From an uncultured Clostridia bacterium (lineage in GTDB: Bacteria; Bacillota; Clostridia; Christensenellales; Aristaeellaceae): a stretch of DNA of 64,000 bases. The stretch's first letter is position 1, and every line of letters begins with the position of its first letter. The stretch is from the NCBI GenBank assembly GCA_937894675.1, contig CALCQO010000048.1, positions 5,123 through 69,122 on the forward strand. The letters are read 5' to 3'. Positions 24,400 through 33,249 of the stretch are shown in pieces. Below the pieces are notes generated by a model. It did no database searches. It saw nothing but the letters and a program-made list of their open reading frames with translations, and had not been told where the DNA came from. The position numbers and the translations under genes were made by a program.

Positions 24400-25020
24400 T
24401 CAGCGGATGAAATTTGTGCTCACTTTCTCGCCGTATTCGGGGTTGGAAAGCCCATTCGCCCTTGCCATTTGAAAGGCTTTCAGCATAAAAGCCATGTTTT
24501 TGCCCAGCACCCGCATGGTGTGCAGCCCTTCCAGATCCTGCCGCGCTTCTTCCGGGGTGTTGCCGTGCACCTGGTTCCAGTAACGGCTGGGGGCAAGGGG
24601 CATGTTGTTCATCAGGAAGTACTGGTTCAGCTGCTCAAAGGCGGCGGTGGCGCCGCCCCTGCGGCAGGACACCACGCTGGCGCCCGCCTTCATGGCCATG
24701 GTGCGTCCGGCCGCGTAGAACAGCCTGTCCAGAAAGGATACCAGCTGCCCCGCGGGCGCGCTGTAATAGACGGGGCTGCCCACGATGATGCCGTCGATCT
24801 GGGGCAATTGCTCCACCACCTGGTTCACCTGGTCGTCCACAAAACAGCGCCCTGTGCTCTTGCACGAGCCGCAGGCGATGCAACCGGCGACGGGCAGCAC
24901 CCCCAGCCAGAGGATTTCCGTCTGGATGCCCTCCTGCTTTAGGCTGTCAGCGCACTCCTTTAGCGCGGTGTAGGTGCAGCTCGCCTGGTGGGGGCTGCCG
25001 TTGATCAGCAATACTTTCAT
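24400..25020 (-). CDS. NADPH-dependent FMN reductase / iron-sulfur flavoprotein
   Basis: A 206-residue flavodoxin-fold protein. LLINGSPHQASCTY is the FMN phosphate loop, GSPVYYSAPAGQL binds the flavin ring, and CIACGSCKSTGRC (about residues 47-59) is the compact cysteine motif of archaeal-type iron-sulfur flavoproteins, likely a 4Fe-4S site. Such proteins reduce oxygen, peroxide or quinone-like electron acceptors in anaerobes. The gene begins nine bases after uvrB and is probably in its operon. Confidence 0.82.
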   Translation of the reverse strand: MKVLLINGSPHQASCTYTALKECADSLKQEGIQTEILWLGVLPVAGCIACGSCKSTGRCFVDDQVNQVVEQLPQIDGIIVGSPVYYSAPAGQLVSFLDRLFYAAGRTMAMKAGASVVSCRRGGATAAFEQLNQYFLMNNMPLAPSRYWNQVHGNTPEEARQDLEGLHTMRVLGKNMAFMLKAFQMARANGLSNPEYGEKVSTNFIR

Positions 25021-25029
25021 ACAATCCTC

Positions 25030-27039
25030 CTAATGGTGGCGCGTGCTGCGCCTGCGGCGCACAGGCTGGGGCTGCTGCTTCTCCAGGGGCTTTTCGCCTT
25101 TCAAAGAGAAAAGCTGGTCGCGCAGCTTGGCGGCTTTTTCAAAATTCAGCTCGCCCGCCGCCGACAGCATCTGATCCTCCAACTGCCGGATCAGGGCATC
25201 CCTGTCCTCTGGGCTCATGCTGTCTTTTGTTAGCTGCTCGGTATCCTGGGCGATGGCAATCAGCTCCCGGATGGCGGAATTGATGCTCTCGGGGGTGATG
25301 TTATTGTCCTTGTTGTACTGCTCCTGCAGCGCCCGGCGGCGGTTGGTCTCGGTGATGGCCGCCATCATGGAATTGGTGGGGCTGTCCGCGTACATGATGA
25401 CATGGCCTTCCGTGTTGCGCGCGGCGCGCCCCACCGTCTGCACCAGGCTGGTTTCCGAGCGCAGAAAACCTTCCTTGTCGGCGTCCAGGATGGCCACCAG
25501 GGATACCTCCGGCAAGTCCAGCCCCTCTCGCAGCAGGTTGATGCCCACCAGCACGTCGTAGGCGCCGGTGCGCAAATCCCGAATCAGCCCCATACGCTCC
25601 AGGGTCTTGATGTCCGAGTGCAGATAGCGCACCCGCACCCCGCTTTCCCGCAGGAAGTCCGTCAGCATCTCCGCCATTTTCTTGGTCAGGGTGGTCACCA
25701 GCACCCGGTAGCCCTTGCCCACTTCCTTGCGGATCTCGCCGATTAAATCATCCACCTGGCCGGTGGCGGGGCGCACGTCGATGCGGGGGTCCAATAGGCC
25801 GGTGGGCCGGATAATCTGCTCCACCACCTGGGTGGAGTGTTCCTTCTCGTAGGGGCCTGGGGTGGCGGACACATAGATGGTCTGACGGATTCGTTCCTCA
25901 AACTCAGGAAAGGTCAGCGGCCGGTTGTCAAAGGCGCTGGGCAAACGGAACCCGTACTTAACCAATTCCTCCTTGCGGGCGCGGTCGCCCGCGTACATGG
26001 CGCGTATCTGGGGCACCGTCACATGGCTTTCGTCGATGATGGTCAGAAAATCCTTGGGAAAGTAATCCAGCAGGGAATAGGGGGGATCCCCCGGCGCGCG
26101 CCCGTCAAAGTAGCGGCTGTAATTCTCTATGCCGGTGCAGAAGCCGATTTCCCGCAGCATGTCGATGTCGTACCGGGTGCGCTGCCGGATGCGCTGGGCT
26201 TCCAGCAGCATGTTTTCGCTTTCAAACCATTGGGCCCGCTCTTCCATGTCCAGTTCAATCTGGCGGATGCGGTCTTCCCGCCCTTCCACCTGGGATACAT
26301 AGTGGGAGGCGGGGAACACGGCGATGTGGTTCAGCGCCCGCAGGCTCTGACCGGTGGTCAGGTTAAACTCGGACACCCTGTCAATCTCGTCGCCGAAAAA
26401 CTCCGCCCGCACGCCGTTTTCTTTGCTGCCGGCTGGGATAATGTCCACCACGTCGCCCCGCACCCGGAACATGCCCCGGTCCACGCTGATGTCGTTGCGC
26501 TCGTACTGGATGCCCACCAGCTGCCGGGCCAGATCCTCCGGGCTCATGCGCATGCCGGGGCGCAGGGAAATCATCTGACCTTCGTACTCGGTGGGGTCGC
26601 CCATGGAGTAGATGCAGCTGACGGAGGCCACGATGATGACATCCTCCCGCTCCCTCAGGGCGGCGGTGGCGCTGTGGCGCAGCCGGTCGATTTCGTCATT
26701 CACCGAGGAGTCCTTTTCAATGAAGGTATCCGAGGACGCGATGTAAGCTTCCGGCTGATAGTAATCGTAATAGCTGACAAAGTATTCCACCGCGCTGTCG
26801 GGAAAGAAGGCGCGGAACTCGCTGCACAATTGGGCAGCCAGGGTCTTGTTGTGGGCGATCACCAAGGTGGGCTTTTGCACCTTTTCAATCACCGAGGCCA
26901 TGGTGAATGTTTTGCCAGAGCCCGTAACCCCAAGCAGGGTCTGGTGGCGCTGTCCCTCCATCACACCCTTGGCTAAGGCCTGGATGGCCTGGGGCTGGTC
27001 TCCCCTGGGGGTATAGGGGGCTTTCAGTTCAAAAGGCAT
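25030..27039 (-). CDS. uvrB: Excinuclease ABC subunit B
   Basis: A 669-residue DNA repair helicase-like protein that loads with UvrA on damaged DNA and holds it for UvrC. It has Walker A GVTGSGKT, the YYDYYQPEAYI beta-hairpin region that inserts at the lesion, DESHV as motif II, helicase motifs V and VI (LVGINLLREGLD, QTVGRAARN), and a C-terminal UVR motif (IRQLEDQMLSAAGELNFEKA). Length is standard. ATG 27039 has AAGGAAG upstream. It is separated by only three bases from the stop of the secreted-protein gene before it. Confidence 0.97.
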   Translation of the reverse strand: MPFELKAPYTPRGDQPQAIQALAKGVMEGQRHQTLLGVTGSGKTFTMASVIEKVQKPTLVIAHNKTLAAQLCSEFRAFFPDSAVEYFVSYYDYYQPEAYIASSDTFIEKDSSVNDEIDRLRHSATAALREREDVIIVASVSCIYSMGDPTEYEGQMISLRPGMRMSPEDLARQLVGIQYERNDISVDRGMFRVRGDVVDIIPAGSKENGVRAEFFGDEIDRVSEFNLTTGQSLRALNHIAVFPASHYVSQVEGREDRIRQIELDMEERAQWFESENMLLEAQRIRQRTRYDIDMLREIGFCTGIENYSRYFDGRAPGDPPYSLLDYFPKDFLTIIDESHVTVPQIRAMYAGDRARKEELVKYGFRLPSAFDNRPLTFPEFEERIRQTIYVSATPGPYEKEHSTQVVEQIIRPTGLLDPRIDVRPATGQVDDLIGEIRKEVGKGYRVLVTTLTKKMAEMLTDFLRESGVRVRYLHSDIKTLERMGLIRDLRTGAYDVLVGINLLREGLDLPEVSLVAILDADKEGFLRSETSLVQTVGRAARNTEGHVIMYADSPTNSMMAAITETNRRRALQEQYNKDNNITPESINSAIRELIAIAQDTEQLTKDSMSPEDRDALIRQLEDQMLSAAGELNFEKAAKLRDQLFSLKGEKPLEKQQPQPVRRRRSTRHH

Positions 27040-27042
27040 ACT

Positions 27043-27744
27043 TTACTTCCTTATGATGTCATCCCGCAGGCGGTAGAGGGTAGCGCCGCGGCCGGGCTGG
27101 CAGAAGGCGTCCACGAACCACTCAATCTTTTTCTGGGCATCGTATTGGGGCAGGCCGTAGCGGATGCCGCCGCGTTTCTCCCCCTTCATGTTGGAGTCGG
27201 TCCACAATACGCTGTCCGTCTCTGGGTTGTAATCGGCGGTAAAAATCAGGCTGTGGGCGCCCACGCCGTAGTAATACTTGGCGGACATCTGGAAGAAATC
27301 GCCCCGCTTCACTTCCCGCATGAAAGCCATGGCCTTCTCCACATTTTCTTTCTTGCTCAGTTCCTTGTCATACTTGAACTGGTGGGCGGCATAGAAGGGG
27401 TTGCCCTCCTCGGGCTTGATGTCCAGCCATTCAATGCCGTACTGGTAGGGCTTGCTTTCCTCCCGGGGCAGGTTGTCGGGGATAACCAGTTTAACCTCAG
27501 GGAACTCGGCCATACGGAAATCATCGCTGTCGGCTTTGAACACCGCCACGGTAAAATTCTTGCACAGGTATACATCCCCCGCGTAGTGGGCTTTCTGCAG
27601 GCGGCCGTTGGCATCGTCGTAAAGCTTCTTGGCTTCGGCCAGGATGCTGTCTATCAATTCGTCCCGGGGGGTGGCCTCGGCCATCGCCGGCAGGATGGAA
27701 AGCGCTACCAGGGCGCAAAGCAAAAGCAGAATGAATCGTTTCAT
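27043..27744 (-). CDS. Secreted protein of unknown function, possibly papain-like
   Basis: A 233-residue exported protein. The minus-strand AAGGAG before ATG 27744 selects this start, giving signal peptide MKRFILLLLCALVALSI with cleavage near AMA-EA. I do not recognise the family with confidence. The sequence has a cysteine in DVYLCKNFTVAVF and a later histidine in GVGAHSLIFTADY followed by VLWTDSNMKG. That Cys...His order is seen in NlpC/P60 and related papain-fold amidases, so a cell-wall or amide hydrolase is possible. It precedes uvrB by three bases, probably only through shared transcription. Confidence 0.6.
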   Translation of the reverse strand: MKRFILLLLCALVALSILPAMAEATPRDELIDSILAEAKKLYDDANGRLQKAHYAGDVYLCKNFTVAVFKADSDDFRMAEFPEVKLVIPDNLPREESKPYQYGIEWLDIKPEEGNPFYAAHQFKYDKELSKKENVEKAMAFMREVKRGDFFQMSAKYYYGVGAHSLIFTADYNPETDSVLWTDSNMKGEKRGGIRYGLPQYDAQKKIEWFVDAFCQPGRGATLYRLRDDIIRK

Positions 27745-27772
27745 GAAGAACTCCTTCCAAAGTGGTTCTTCT

Positions 27773-27801
27773 ATTATACACGCCATTTCCCTCCCCCACA
27801 A
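27773..27801 (-). promoter_or_regulatory. Promoter of the secreted protein-uvrB unit
   Basis: Minus strand TATAAT (27778-27773) with TTGTGG (27801-27796), spacer 17. It is divergent from the obgE promoter. Confidence 0.6.
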
Positions 27802-27836
27802 CCAAAGAAGGGCCTAAGCGGCGGATAGACCCATGT

Positions 27837-27865
27837 TTTACAACCCCGAAAGGTCGTGGTATACT
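27837..27865 (+). promoter_or_regulatory. Promoter of obgE
   Basis: TTTACA (27837-27842), 17 bases, TATACT (27860-27865), about 30 bases before the ATG. Confidence 0.75.
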
Positions 27866-27894
27866 TTGCTTGCCCTATGGGGCAGGAGGTACAC

Positions 27895-29154
27895 ATGGCA
27901 TCATTTGTTGACCGGGCACCGGTCAAAATGAAGGCGGGGGACGGCGGCAACGGCAGCACGTCCTTTCACCGGGAAAAATACGTACAAAACGGCGGCCCAG
28001 ACGGGGGAGACGGCGGCAACGGCGGCGATATTATCTTGCTGGCGGACACCAACCTGCATACCCTGCTGGATTTCCGCTTTCACACCAGGTTTTTCGCGGA
28101 GAACGGCGAGGCCGGCTCCGCCCGCAACTGCACCGGCAAATCGGGCAGCCCCCTGGTGGTTCGGGTGCCCGTTGGCACCGTGGTGCGCGATAAAGAAACG
28201 GGCGATTTGGTGGCCGACATGTCCACCCCTGGCAGGGAGAAGGTGCTGCTCCACGGCGGGCGGGGCGGCTGGGGCAACACACGCTTTAAATCCCCCACCC
28301 GGCAGGCGCCCAATTTCTCCAAGCCCGGCATCAAGACCCAGGAGCGGGAGTTTGTGCTGGAGCTGAAAACCATCGCCGATGTGGGGCTGGTGGGTTTCCC
28401 CAATGTGGGTAAAAGCACCATCCTGTCTGTGGTTACCCGGGCCAAGCCCAAGATTGCCGATTATCATTTCACCACCTTAACCCCCAATTTGGGCATCGTG
28501 TCCCACAAAGGGGAAAGCTTCGCCATGGCGGATATCCCCGGGTTGATTGAGGACGCCAGCCAGGGCGCGGGGCTAGGCTTTAACTTTCTACGCCATGTGG
28601 AGCGTACCCGGCTGCTGATCCATGTGGTGGACGTGTCCGGCTCCGAAGGCCGCGACCCGGTGGAGGATTACCGCATCATCAACAACGAGCTGGCGCGCTA
28701 CGGCGGGCTGGATAAGCGCCCCATGGTGGTGGCCGCCAACAAGATGGATTTGCCGGGCGCTCAGAAGAATCTGCAAAGCCTAAGGGATGCCGCGGGGGAT
28801 ATCCCCGTGTTCCCTGTCAGCGCGGCGACCCGCCAGGGGTTTGACGCGCTATTGGACTATCTGGCGGCTACCCTGCCCGCCCTGCCCCCCACCCATGTGT
28901 TTGAGGAGGTGGAGGTGGATGAGGCCCCCGTTGTGCGCGGCTACGAGATTACCAAGGACGGGGAGGTCTATGTACTCTCCGGCGCTTCCATCGACAGCCT
29001 GACAGGCAGCGTCAACTTTGAGGATTATGAGAGCCTCTCCTGGTTCCACCGCACCATGCGCCGCTCGGGCATCATCGACGCCCTGCGGGAAAAGGGCTGC
29101 CAGGAAGGCGACACCGTGCGCATGGGGGATATGGAGTTCGACTTTGTGGAGTAA
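27895..29154 (+). CDS. obgE: Obg GTPase
   Basis: A 419-residue ribosome-associated GTPase. The glycine-rich Obg domain (FVDRAPVKMKAGDGGNG and GGPDGGDGGNGG) covers residues 1-157. The G domain has GFPNVGKST, DIPGLIEDASQGAGLG and NKMDLP. The C-terminal 75 residues form an OCT domain (GEVYVLSGASIDSLTGSVNF). AGGAGGT precedes ATG 27895, and upstream in-frame codons fall on the promoter. It works in 50S assembly and growth control. A GNAT gene and yhbY follow with overlaps. Confidence 0.96.
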   Translation: MASFVDRAPVKMKAGDGGNGSTSFHREKYVQNGGPDGGDGGNGGDIILLADTNLHTLLDFRFHTRFFAENGEAGSARNCTGKSGSPLVVRVPVGTVVRDKETGDLVADMSTPGREKVLLHGGRGGWGNTRFKSPTRQAPNFSKPGIKTQEREFVLELKTIADVGLVGFPNVGKSTILSVVTRAKPKIADYHFTTLTPNLGIVSHKGESFAMADIPGLIEDASQGAGLGFNFLRHVERTRLLIHVVDVSGSEGRDPVEDYRIINNELARYGGLDKRPMVVAANKMDLPGAQKNLQSLRDAAGDIPVFPVSAATRQGFDALLDYLAATLPALPPTHVFEEVEVDEAPVVRGYEITKDGEVYVLSGASIDSLTGSVNFEDYESLSWFHRTMRRSGIIDALREKGCQEGDTVRMGDMEFDFVE

Positions 29155-29725
29155 GATTCTTCCAGACATTGCGCTGGTAGAACCGGATTTATCCTACGCT
29201 GACCGCATTCTGGACTACCGCTCCGCCTGCCTGGGGGAACCCTTTGGCGTGCATGGCGCTGCCCGGTTGGATTTGTACGAGGATGTGGAGGCGTGGCTGG
29301 CCCATGTCGCCTCCCTTGCCCACCCGACTGAAGAAACAGGCGTGGTGCCCTCCAGCCAGTTCCTCGCGGTAAGAAGCAGCGACGGTCGCCTGGTGGGCAC
29401 GGTCAATATCCGTTACGCCCTGAATGATTTTTGGCTAAACTTCGGCGGCCATATCGGCTACATGGTGCGTCCGGATGAGCGCCGCAAGGGCTACGCCGCC
29501 TGCATCACGCAGCTTGCTTTAGACAAGCTGCGGGCCCAAGGCGTCAAGCGTGCGCTGATTACCTGCGTTGACACAAACGAAGCGTCCCGCCGCACCATCC
29601 TGAAAGCAGGCGGTATCTATGAAGATACCAGAACGAGGGAGGACGGCAGCAGGATGGAACGATACTGGATAGAAGTCCCCCCGAACTGGGAGGAAGAAAG
29701 AAGGACAAATGGAACTAACCAATAA
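29144..29725 (+). CDS. GNAT family N-acetyltransferase
   Basis: A 193-residue acetyl-CoA-dependent acyltransferase. After a variable N-terminal region come VGTVNIRYALND (beta 4), GGHIGYMVRPDERRKGYAA with the acetyl-CoA pyrophosphate loop, and GVKRALITCVDTNEASRRTILKAGG. This arrangement is close to clostridial GNATs of unknown substrate. No ATG exists near the homology start. TTG 29144, inside the end of obgE and seven bases after GGAG, is chosen; ATT 29156 is the alternative. It overlaps yhbY by 17 bases. Confidence 0.8.
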   Translation: MWSKILPDIALVEPDLSYADRILDYRSACLGEPFGVHGAARLDLYEDVEAWLAHVASLAHPTEETGVVPSSQFLAVRSSDGRLVGTVNIRYALNDFWLNFGGHIGYMVRPDERRKGYAACITQLALDKLRAQGVKRALITCVDTNEASRRTILKAGGIYEDTRTREDGSRMERYWIEVPPNWEEERRTNGTNQ

Positions 29726-29999
29726 ACAGCGCGCGGCGCTGCGTGCCATGGCCAACACCCTGCCGGTGATTTTGTACATCGGCAAGGAAGGGGTTACGGA
29801 CGCTACCGTAAAGGAAGGCTACGACGCTCTGAAGGCGCGGGAACTCATCAAATGCTCCGTGCAGCAGAATGCTCCCGTATCCCCTCGGGAAGCCAGCGAC
29901 ATCCTGTGCGAAAAGCTGGGCGCGTCCCCCGTGCAGGTTATCGGCAGCAAGTTCGTGCTGTACCGCCGCAACGACAAGAACCCCAAAATCGAGATTTAA
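29709..29999 (+). CDS. yhbY: YhbY-type CRM-domain RNA-binding protein
   Basis: A 96-residue single CRM domain protein. The motif LYIGKEGVTDATVKEGYDAL contains the GxxG-like RNA-binding loop, and IGSKFVLYRRN is the last strand. YhbY binds pre-50S ribosomes, which suits a position behind obgE in many Firmicutes. It starts inside the GNAT gene, with AAGGAC as ribosome site, and ends the operon. Confidence 0.92.
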   Translation: MELTNKQRAALRAMANTLPVILYIGKEGVTDATVKEGYDALKARELIKCSVQQNAPVSPREASDILCEKLGASPVQVIGSKFVLYRRNDKNPKIEI

Positions 30000-30016
30000 A
30001 GCGTTTCAAGCGCTAC

Positions 30017-30050
30017 AAACGGCTGTTTCCCTATGGGAGACAGCCGTTTT
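30017..30050 (+). terminator. Terminator of the obgE operon
   Basis: AAACGGCTGT (30017-30026) with ACAGCCGTTT (30040-30049) and a short inner TCCC/GGGA pairing, ending in a T-run. Confidence 0.88.
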
Positions 30051-30076
30051 CCGTTGAATAGATAGATTGATAGATT

Positions 30077-30092
30077 CCACAACATGTTGTGG
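30077..30092. promoter_or_regulatory. Palindromic operator-like site upstream of nrdD
   Basis: CCACAACATGTTGTGG is a perfect 16-base palindrome about 42 bases before the nrdD -35. It resembles the NrdR box shape (CACA-AT core-TGTG), the repressor that controls ribonucleotide reductase genes. Only one box is seen while NrdR usually binds two, so the assignment is tentative. Confidence 0.45.
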
Positions 30093-30133
30093 GTGAAGTA
30101 TCGAAAAAATACAATAAATAGTAGGAAAAGGGA

Positions 30134-30162
30134 TTGACAGCCTTCTCTTGCCTGCCTATAAT
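30134..30162 (+). promoter_or_regulatory. Consensus promoter of nrdD
   Basis: TTGACA (30134-30139), 17 bases, TATAAT (30157-30162): fully consensus, so expression is likely strong unless repressed. Confidence 0.92.
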
Positions 30163-30196
30163 ACAAAAACACGACTGAATAATGGGAGGTTTCATC

Positions 30197-32524
30197 ATGA
30201 TTACCATGATTACCAAGCGCGACGGCCGCCTGATGCCCTTTGATCAAGAGAAAATCGAGAAGGCGATTTTACGCGCCTTCGCCGCTTCTCAAAGCCAGAA
30301 AGGGGAGGAAAGCGCCCGGGAGCTGGCCGCCATGGTGGTCCACGCCCTGGAAAGCAACGAGAATATTTCCGCCACCCCCACCGTGGAAGAAGTACAGGAC
30401 ACGGTGGAGCGTATTTTGATTGAGAAAGGCTTTGTGCGCACCGCCAAGGCGTACATTCTCTACCGGGCGGAGCGCAGCAGGGTGCGGGAAATGAATACCC
30501 GCCTGATGAAAACCTACGAGGATATCGCCTTTAAGGACGCGGTGGATTCCGATGTCAAACGGGAGAACGCCAACATCAACGGCGACAGCGCCATGGGCGC
30601 CATGCTGAAGTTCGGCTCCGAAGGCGCCAAGCAGTTCTATGACATTTATGTTCTCAACCCCAAGCACGCTCAGGCGCACCGGGACGGGGATATCCACATC
30701 CACGATTTGGACTTTTATACCCTCACCACCACCTGCTGCCAGATTGACCTGCTGGAGCTGTTCAGGAACGGTTTTTCCACCGGCCACGGCGTGCTGCGCG
30801 AGCCCAAGGACATCGCCAGCTATTCCGCCCTGGCCTGTATCGCCATTCAAGCCAATCAGAACGACCAGCACGGTGGGCAGAGCATCGTATCCTTCGACTA
30901 CGGCATGGCGCCGGGGGTGAAGAAAACCTATAAGAAGCAGTTCCGCGACAACATCGCCCGTTTACTGGACGCCCTGGTCGGGGTGGAGGACAGCGAGGAC
31001 GCCGCCCGCCAGATCCTCAGCAAGGTGGAGGAAGAGACCGGCCTGGTGCCCGAAATGGCTGTCAACGAAGCGTTCCAGAAGTCTTTAAAAGCCCATCTCG
31101 CCGAGCATATGGACGAAGCCAGGGCAGAGCAGCTGATGACGGAAGCCCGCAAGTTCTCCGACAAGGAAATCGTGCGCGCCACCTACCAGGCCATGGAAGC
31201 GCTGGTGCATAACCTGAACACCATGAACAGCCGCGCCGGCGCCCAGGTGCCCTTTTCCTCCATCAACTACGGCACCGATACCTCCCCCGAGGGGCGTCTG
31301 GTGATGGAGCAGCTGCTGCTGGCCACCGAGTCGGGCCTGGGCAGGGGGGAGACGCCCATCTTCCCCATCCAGATTTTCCGCGTGAAGGAAGGCATCAACT
31401 TTAACCCCGGCGATCCCAACTACGATTTGTTCCGTTTAGCCATCCGGGTCAGCGCCAAGCGCTTGTTCCCCAACTTTTCCTTCATCGACGCGCCTTACAA
31501 CCTCAAGTACTACAAGCCCGGTCAGCCGGAGACGGAAGTCAGCTACATGGGCTGCCGCACCAGGGTGCTGGCCAACGCCCACGACCCTGAGCGCCAGACC
31601 GCGCCCCGCCGGGGCAACCTGTCCTTCACCTCCATCAACCTGCCCCGCATCGCCATCAAGGCCCACGGCAATGTCCAGTGGTTCTTTGAGGAGCTGGAGC
31701 GCATGATGGACCTGGTGTACGACCAATTGAACGAGCGTTTTGAAATCATCGCCCGCAAAAAGGTGTACAACTTCCCCTTCCTGATGGGCCAGGGGGTGTG
31801 GCTGGATTCTGAAAAGTTAAAGTGGGATGATGAGGTCAGGGAAGTGCTCAAGCACGGTACCTTCACCATGGGCTTTATCGGCCTGGCCGAAGCGCTGGTG
31901 GCGCTGCGCGGGCAGCACCACGGGGAAAGCGAGGAGAGCCAGAACCTGGGCCTGGAAATCATCGGCTTCATGCGCAGCTATCTGGATAAAAAGACAGAGG
32001 AAACCAGGCTGAACTACACCCTGATCGCCACCCCGGCCGAGGGGCTCTCCGGCAGGTTCGTGCGCATCGACCGACAGCAGTTTGGCGAAATCAAGGGGGT
32101 AACGGATAGGGACTACTACACCAACTCCTTCCATATCCCGGTGCATTATCCCATCAGCGCTTTCCAGAAAATCGCCCTGGAAGCCCCCTACCATGCCATG
32201 ACCAACGCCGGCCACATCACCTATGTGGAGATGGACGGCGACCCTACCAAAAACCTGGAAGCCTTCGAGAAAATTGTGCGCCACATGCACGATACCGGGG
32301 TGGGCTACGGCTCCATCAACCACCCGGTGGATCGGGACCCGGTGTGCGGCTACAACGGCATCATCGGTGACAGCTGCCCCAACTGCGGCCGCAGCGAGGA
32401 AGAGCATCAGTTCGAGCGCATCCGCCGCATCACCGGCTACCTGGTGGGCACCCTGGACCGCTTCAACAACGGCAAACGGGCGGAAGAGAACGAGCGGGTC
32501 AAGCATACGGTGGACAAGGAATAA
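30197..32524 (+). CDS. nrdD: Anaerobic (class III) ribonucleoside-triphosphate reductase
   Basis: A 775-residue glycyl-radical enzyme that makes dNTPs without oxygen. Residues 1-90 form an ATP-cone (TKRDGRLMPFDQEKIEKAI), the allosteric activity domain. Near the end VCGYNGIIGDSCPNCGR supplies the four zinc cysteines, and Gly747 in RRITGYLVG, 28 residues from the end, is the radical glycine. GGGAGG (30184-30189) selects ATG 30197 rather than 30182. Its activase NrdG is coded at 33250, separated by an opposite-strand hsp20. Confidence 0.95.
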   Translation: MITMITKRDGRLMPFDQEKIEKAILRAFAASQSQKGEESARELAAMVVHALESNENISATPTVEEVQDTVERILIEKGFVRTAKAYILYRAERSRVREMNTRLMKTYEDIAFKDAVDSDVKRENANINGDSAMGAMLKFGSEGAKQFYDIYVLNPKHAQAHRDGDIHIHDLDFYTLTTTCCQIDLLELFRNGFSTGHGVLREPKDIASYSALACIAIQANQNDQHGGQSIVSFDYGMAPGVKKTYKKQFRDNIARLLDALVGVEDSEDAARQILSKVEEETGLVPEMAVNEAFQKSLKAHLAEHMDEARAEQLMTEARKFSDKEIVRATYQAMEALVHNLNTMNSRAGAQVPFSSINYGTDTSPEGRLVMEQLLLATESGLGRGETPIFPIQIFRVKEGINFNPGDPNYDLFRLAIRVSAKRLFPNFSFIDAPYNLKYYKPGQPETEVSYMGCRTRVLANAHDPERQTAPRRGNLSFTSINLPRIAIKAHGNVQWFFEELERMMDLVYDQLNERFEIIARKKVYNFPFLMGQGVWLDSEKLKWDDEVREVLKHGTFTMGFIGLAEALVALRGQHHGESEESQNLGLEIIGFMRSYLDKKTEETRLNYTLIATPAEGLSGRFVRIDRQQFGEIKGVTDRDYYTNSFHIPVHYPISAFQKIALEAPYHAMTNAGHITYVEMDGDPTKNLEAFEKIVRHMHDTGVGYGSINHPVDRDPVCGYNGIIGDSCPNCGRSEEEHQFERIRRITGYLVGTLDRFNNGKRAEENERVKHTVDKE

Positions 32525-32534
32525 TCTTTGCCAA

Positions 32535-32570
32535 TCAAAAACAACGCCTGCCCTTGCGGGCAGGCGTTGC
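32535..32570 (-). terminator. Terminator of hsp20, also closing nrdD
   Basis: CAACGCCTGCCC / GGGCAGGCGTTG (32542-32569) with a TTGC loop. On the minus strand GTTTTTGA follows, so it is a good terminator for hsp20. On the plus strand it lacks a T-run but may still stop or protect nrdD mRNA. Confidence 0.8.
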
Positions 32571-32585
32571 TGCAGATTCCGTTTG

Positions 32586-33041
32586 TTACTGCTGTTGGGT
32601 TTCCCCTTCAAGCTTTGGGGCGTTGATGGCGATTTTCCGCGCGCCCTTCACGGGCTCGGGCTGGCTCTTGGGCAATGTCACGGTCAGCAGGCCGTTGACA
32701 TACGCAGCGGTAATCTGATCCTGCTGGATGCCTTCAAGGCTGAAGCTGCGCTCCACGTGGCCAAAGCTGCGCTCGCAGTAGTAGCTGCGTTCCTTCTCCT
32801 GCTTTACTTCGCTGCTGCTGTCGGCGCTGATGGTCAGCATGTCGTTGTTGACGGACAGCTCAATCTGTTCTTCCTTCATGCCGGGCAACTCAGCCTGCAG
32901 GGTGTAGCCGGTTTCATTCTCCCGGATGTCCACCCGGAAACTGGCGCTGGCCGGGGCGGAGGGGAAGGACTGATCGAAAAAGCGGCTCATTAAATCGTTC
33001 TGTGTTTTCAGAAGCCGACGGTAAGGGACCAATGTATACAT
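32586..33041 (-). CDS. hsp20: Small heat shock protein, Hsp20/alpha-crystallin family
   Basis: A 151-residue ATP-independent holdase. The alpha-crystallin domain runs from FRVDIRENETGYTLQAELPGM to GLLTVTLPK, with the late A-x-x-x-G-L-L-T-V-x-L pattern. A Glu/Gln-rich tail follows. AGGAGGA is upstream of ATG 33041. The leader carries a stable stem-loop. It sits between nrdD and nrdG on the opposite strand. Confidence 0.93.
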   Translation of the reverse strand: MYTLVPYRRLLKTQNDLMSRFFDQSFPSAPASASFRVDIRENETGYTLQAELPGMKEEQIELSVNNDMLTISADSSSEVKQEKERSYYCERSFGHVERSFSLEGIQQDQITAAYVNGLLTVTLPKSQPEPVKGARKIAINAPKLEGETQQQ

Positions 33042-33074
33042 GGATAAATCCTCCTTCTGTTCTCTCTTCTTGAG

Positions 33075-33104
33075 GGCATCCGGTTCCCATGGAACCCTGA
33101 TGCC
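33075..33104 (-). promoter_or_regulatory. 5' stem-loop in the hsp20 leader
   Basis: GGCATC-C-GGTTCC pairs with GGAACC-CT-GATGCC, giving an interrupted 12-bp stem. With the promoter at 33111-33139 the transcript would begin at this hairpin. It does not cover the Shine-Dalgarno (33049-33056), so mRNA stabilisation or a protein-binding site is more likely than a classic ROSE thermometer. No CIRCE sequence is visible. Confidence 0.4.
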
Positions 33105-33110
33105 ATGGTT

Positions 33111-33139
33111 ATCATAACACGAAGGTCAAAGAAGGACAA
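33111..33139 (-). promoter_or_regulatory. Promoter of hsp20
   Basis: Minus strand TTGTCC (33139-33134), 17 bases, TATGAT (33116-33111). Confidence 0.55.
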
Positions 33140-33249
33140 ACTACATGTTTTCGGTTTTTCGCTAAAATATGCCGAAACGGGCGTAAATTCAGCTTTATCC
33201 CGTGTAATCTCAAAATATCTCGATTTAACTCAAATTCTGGAGGTACAGG

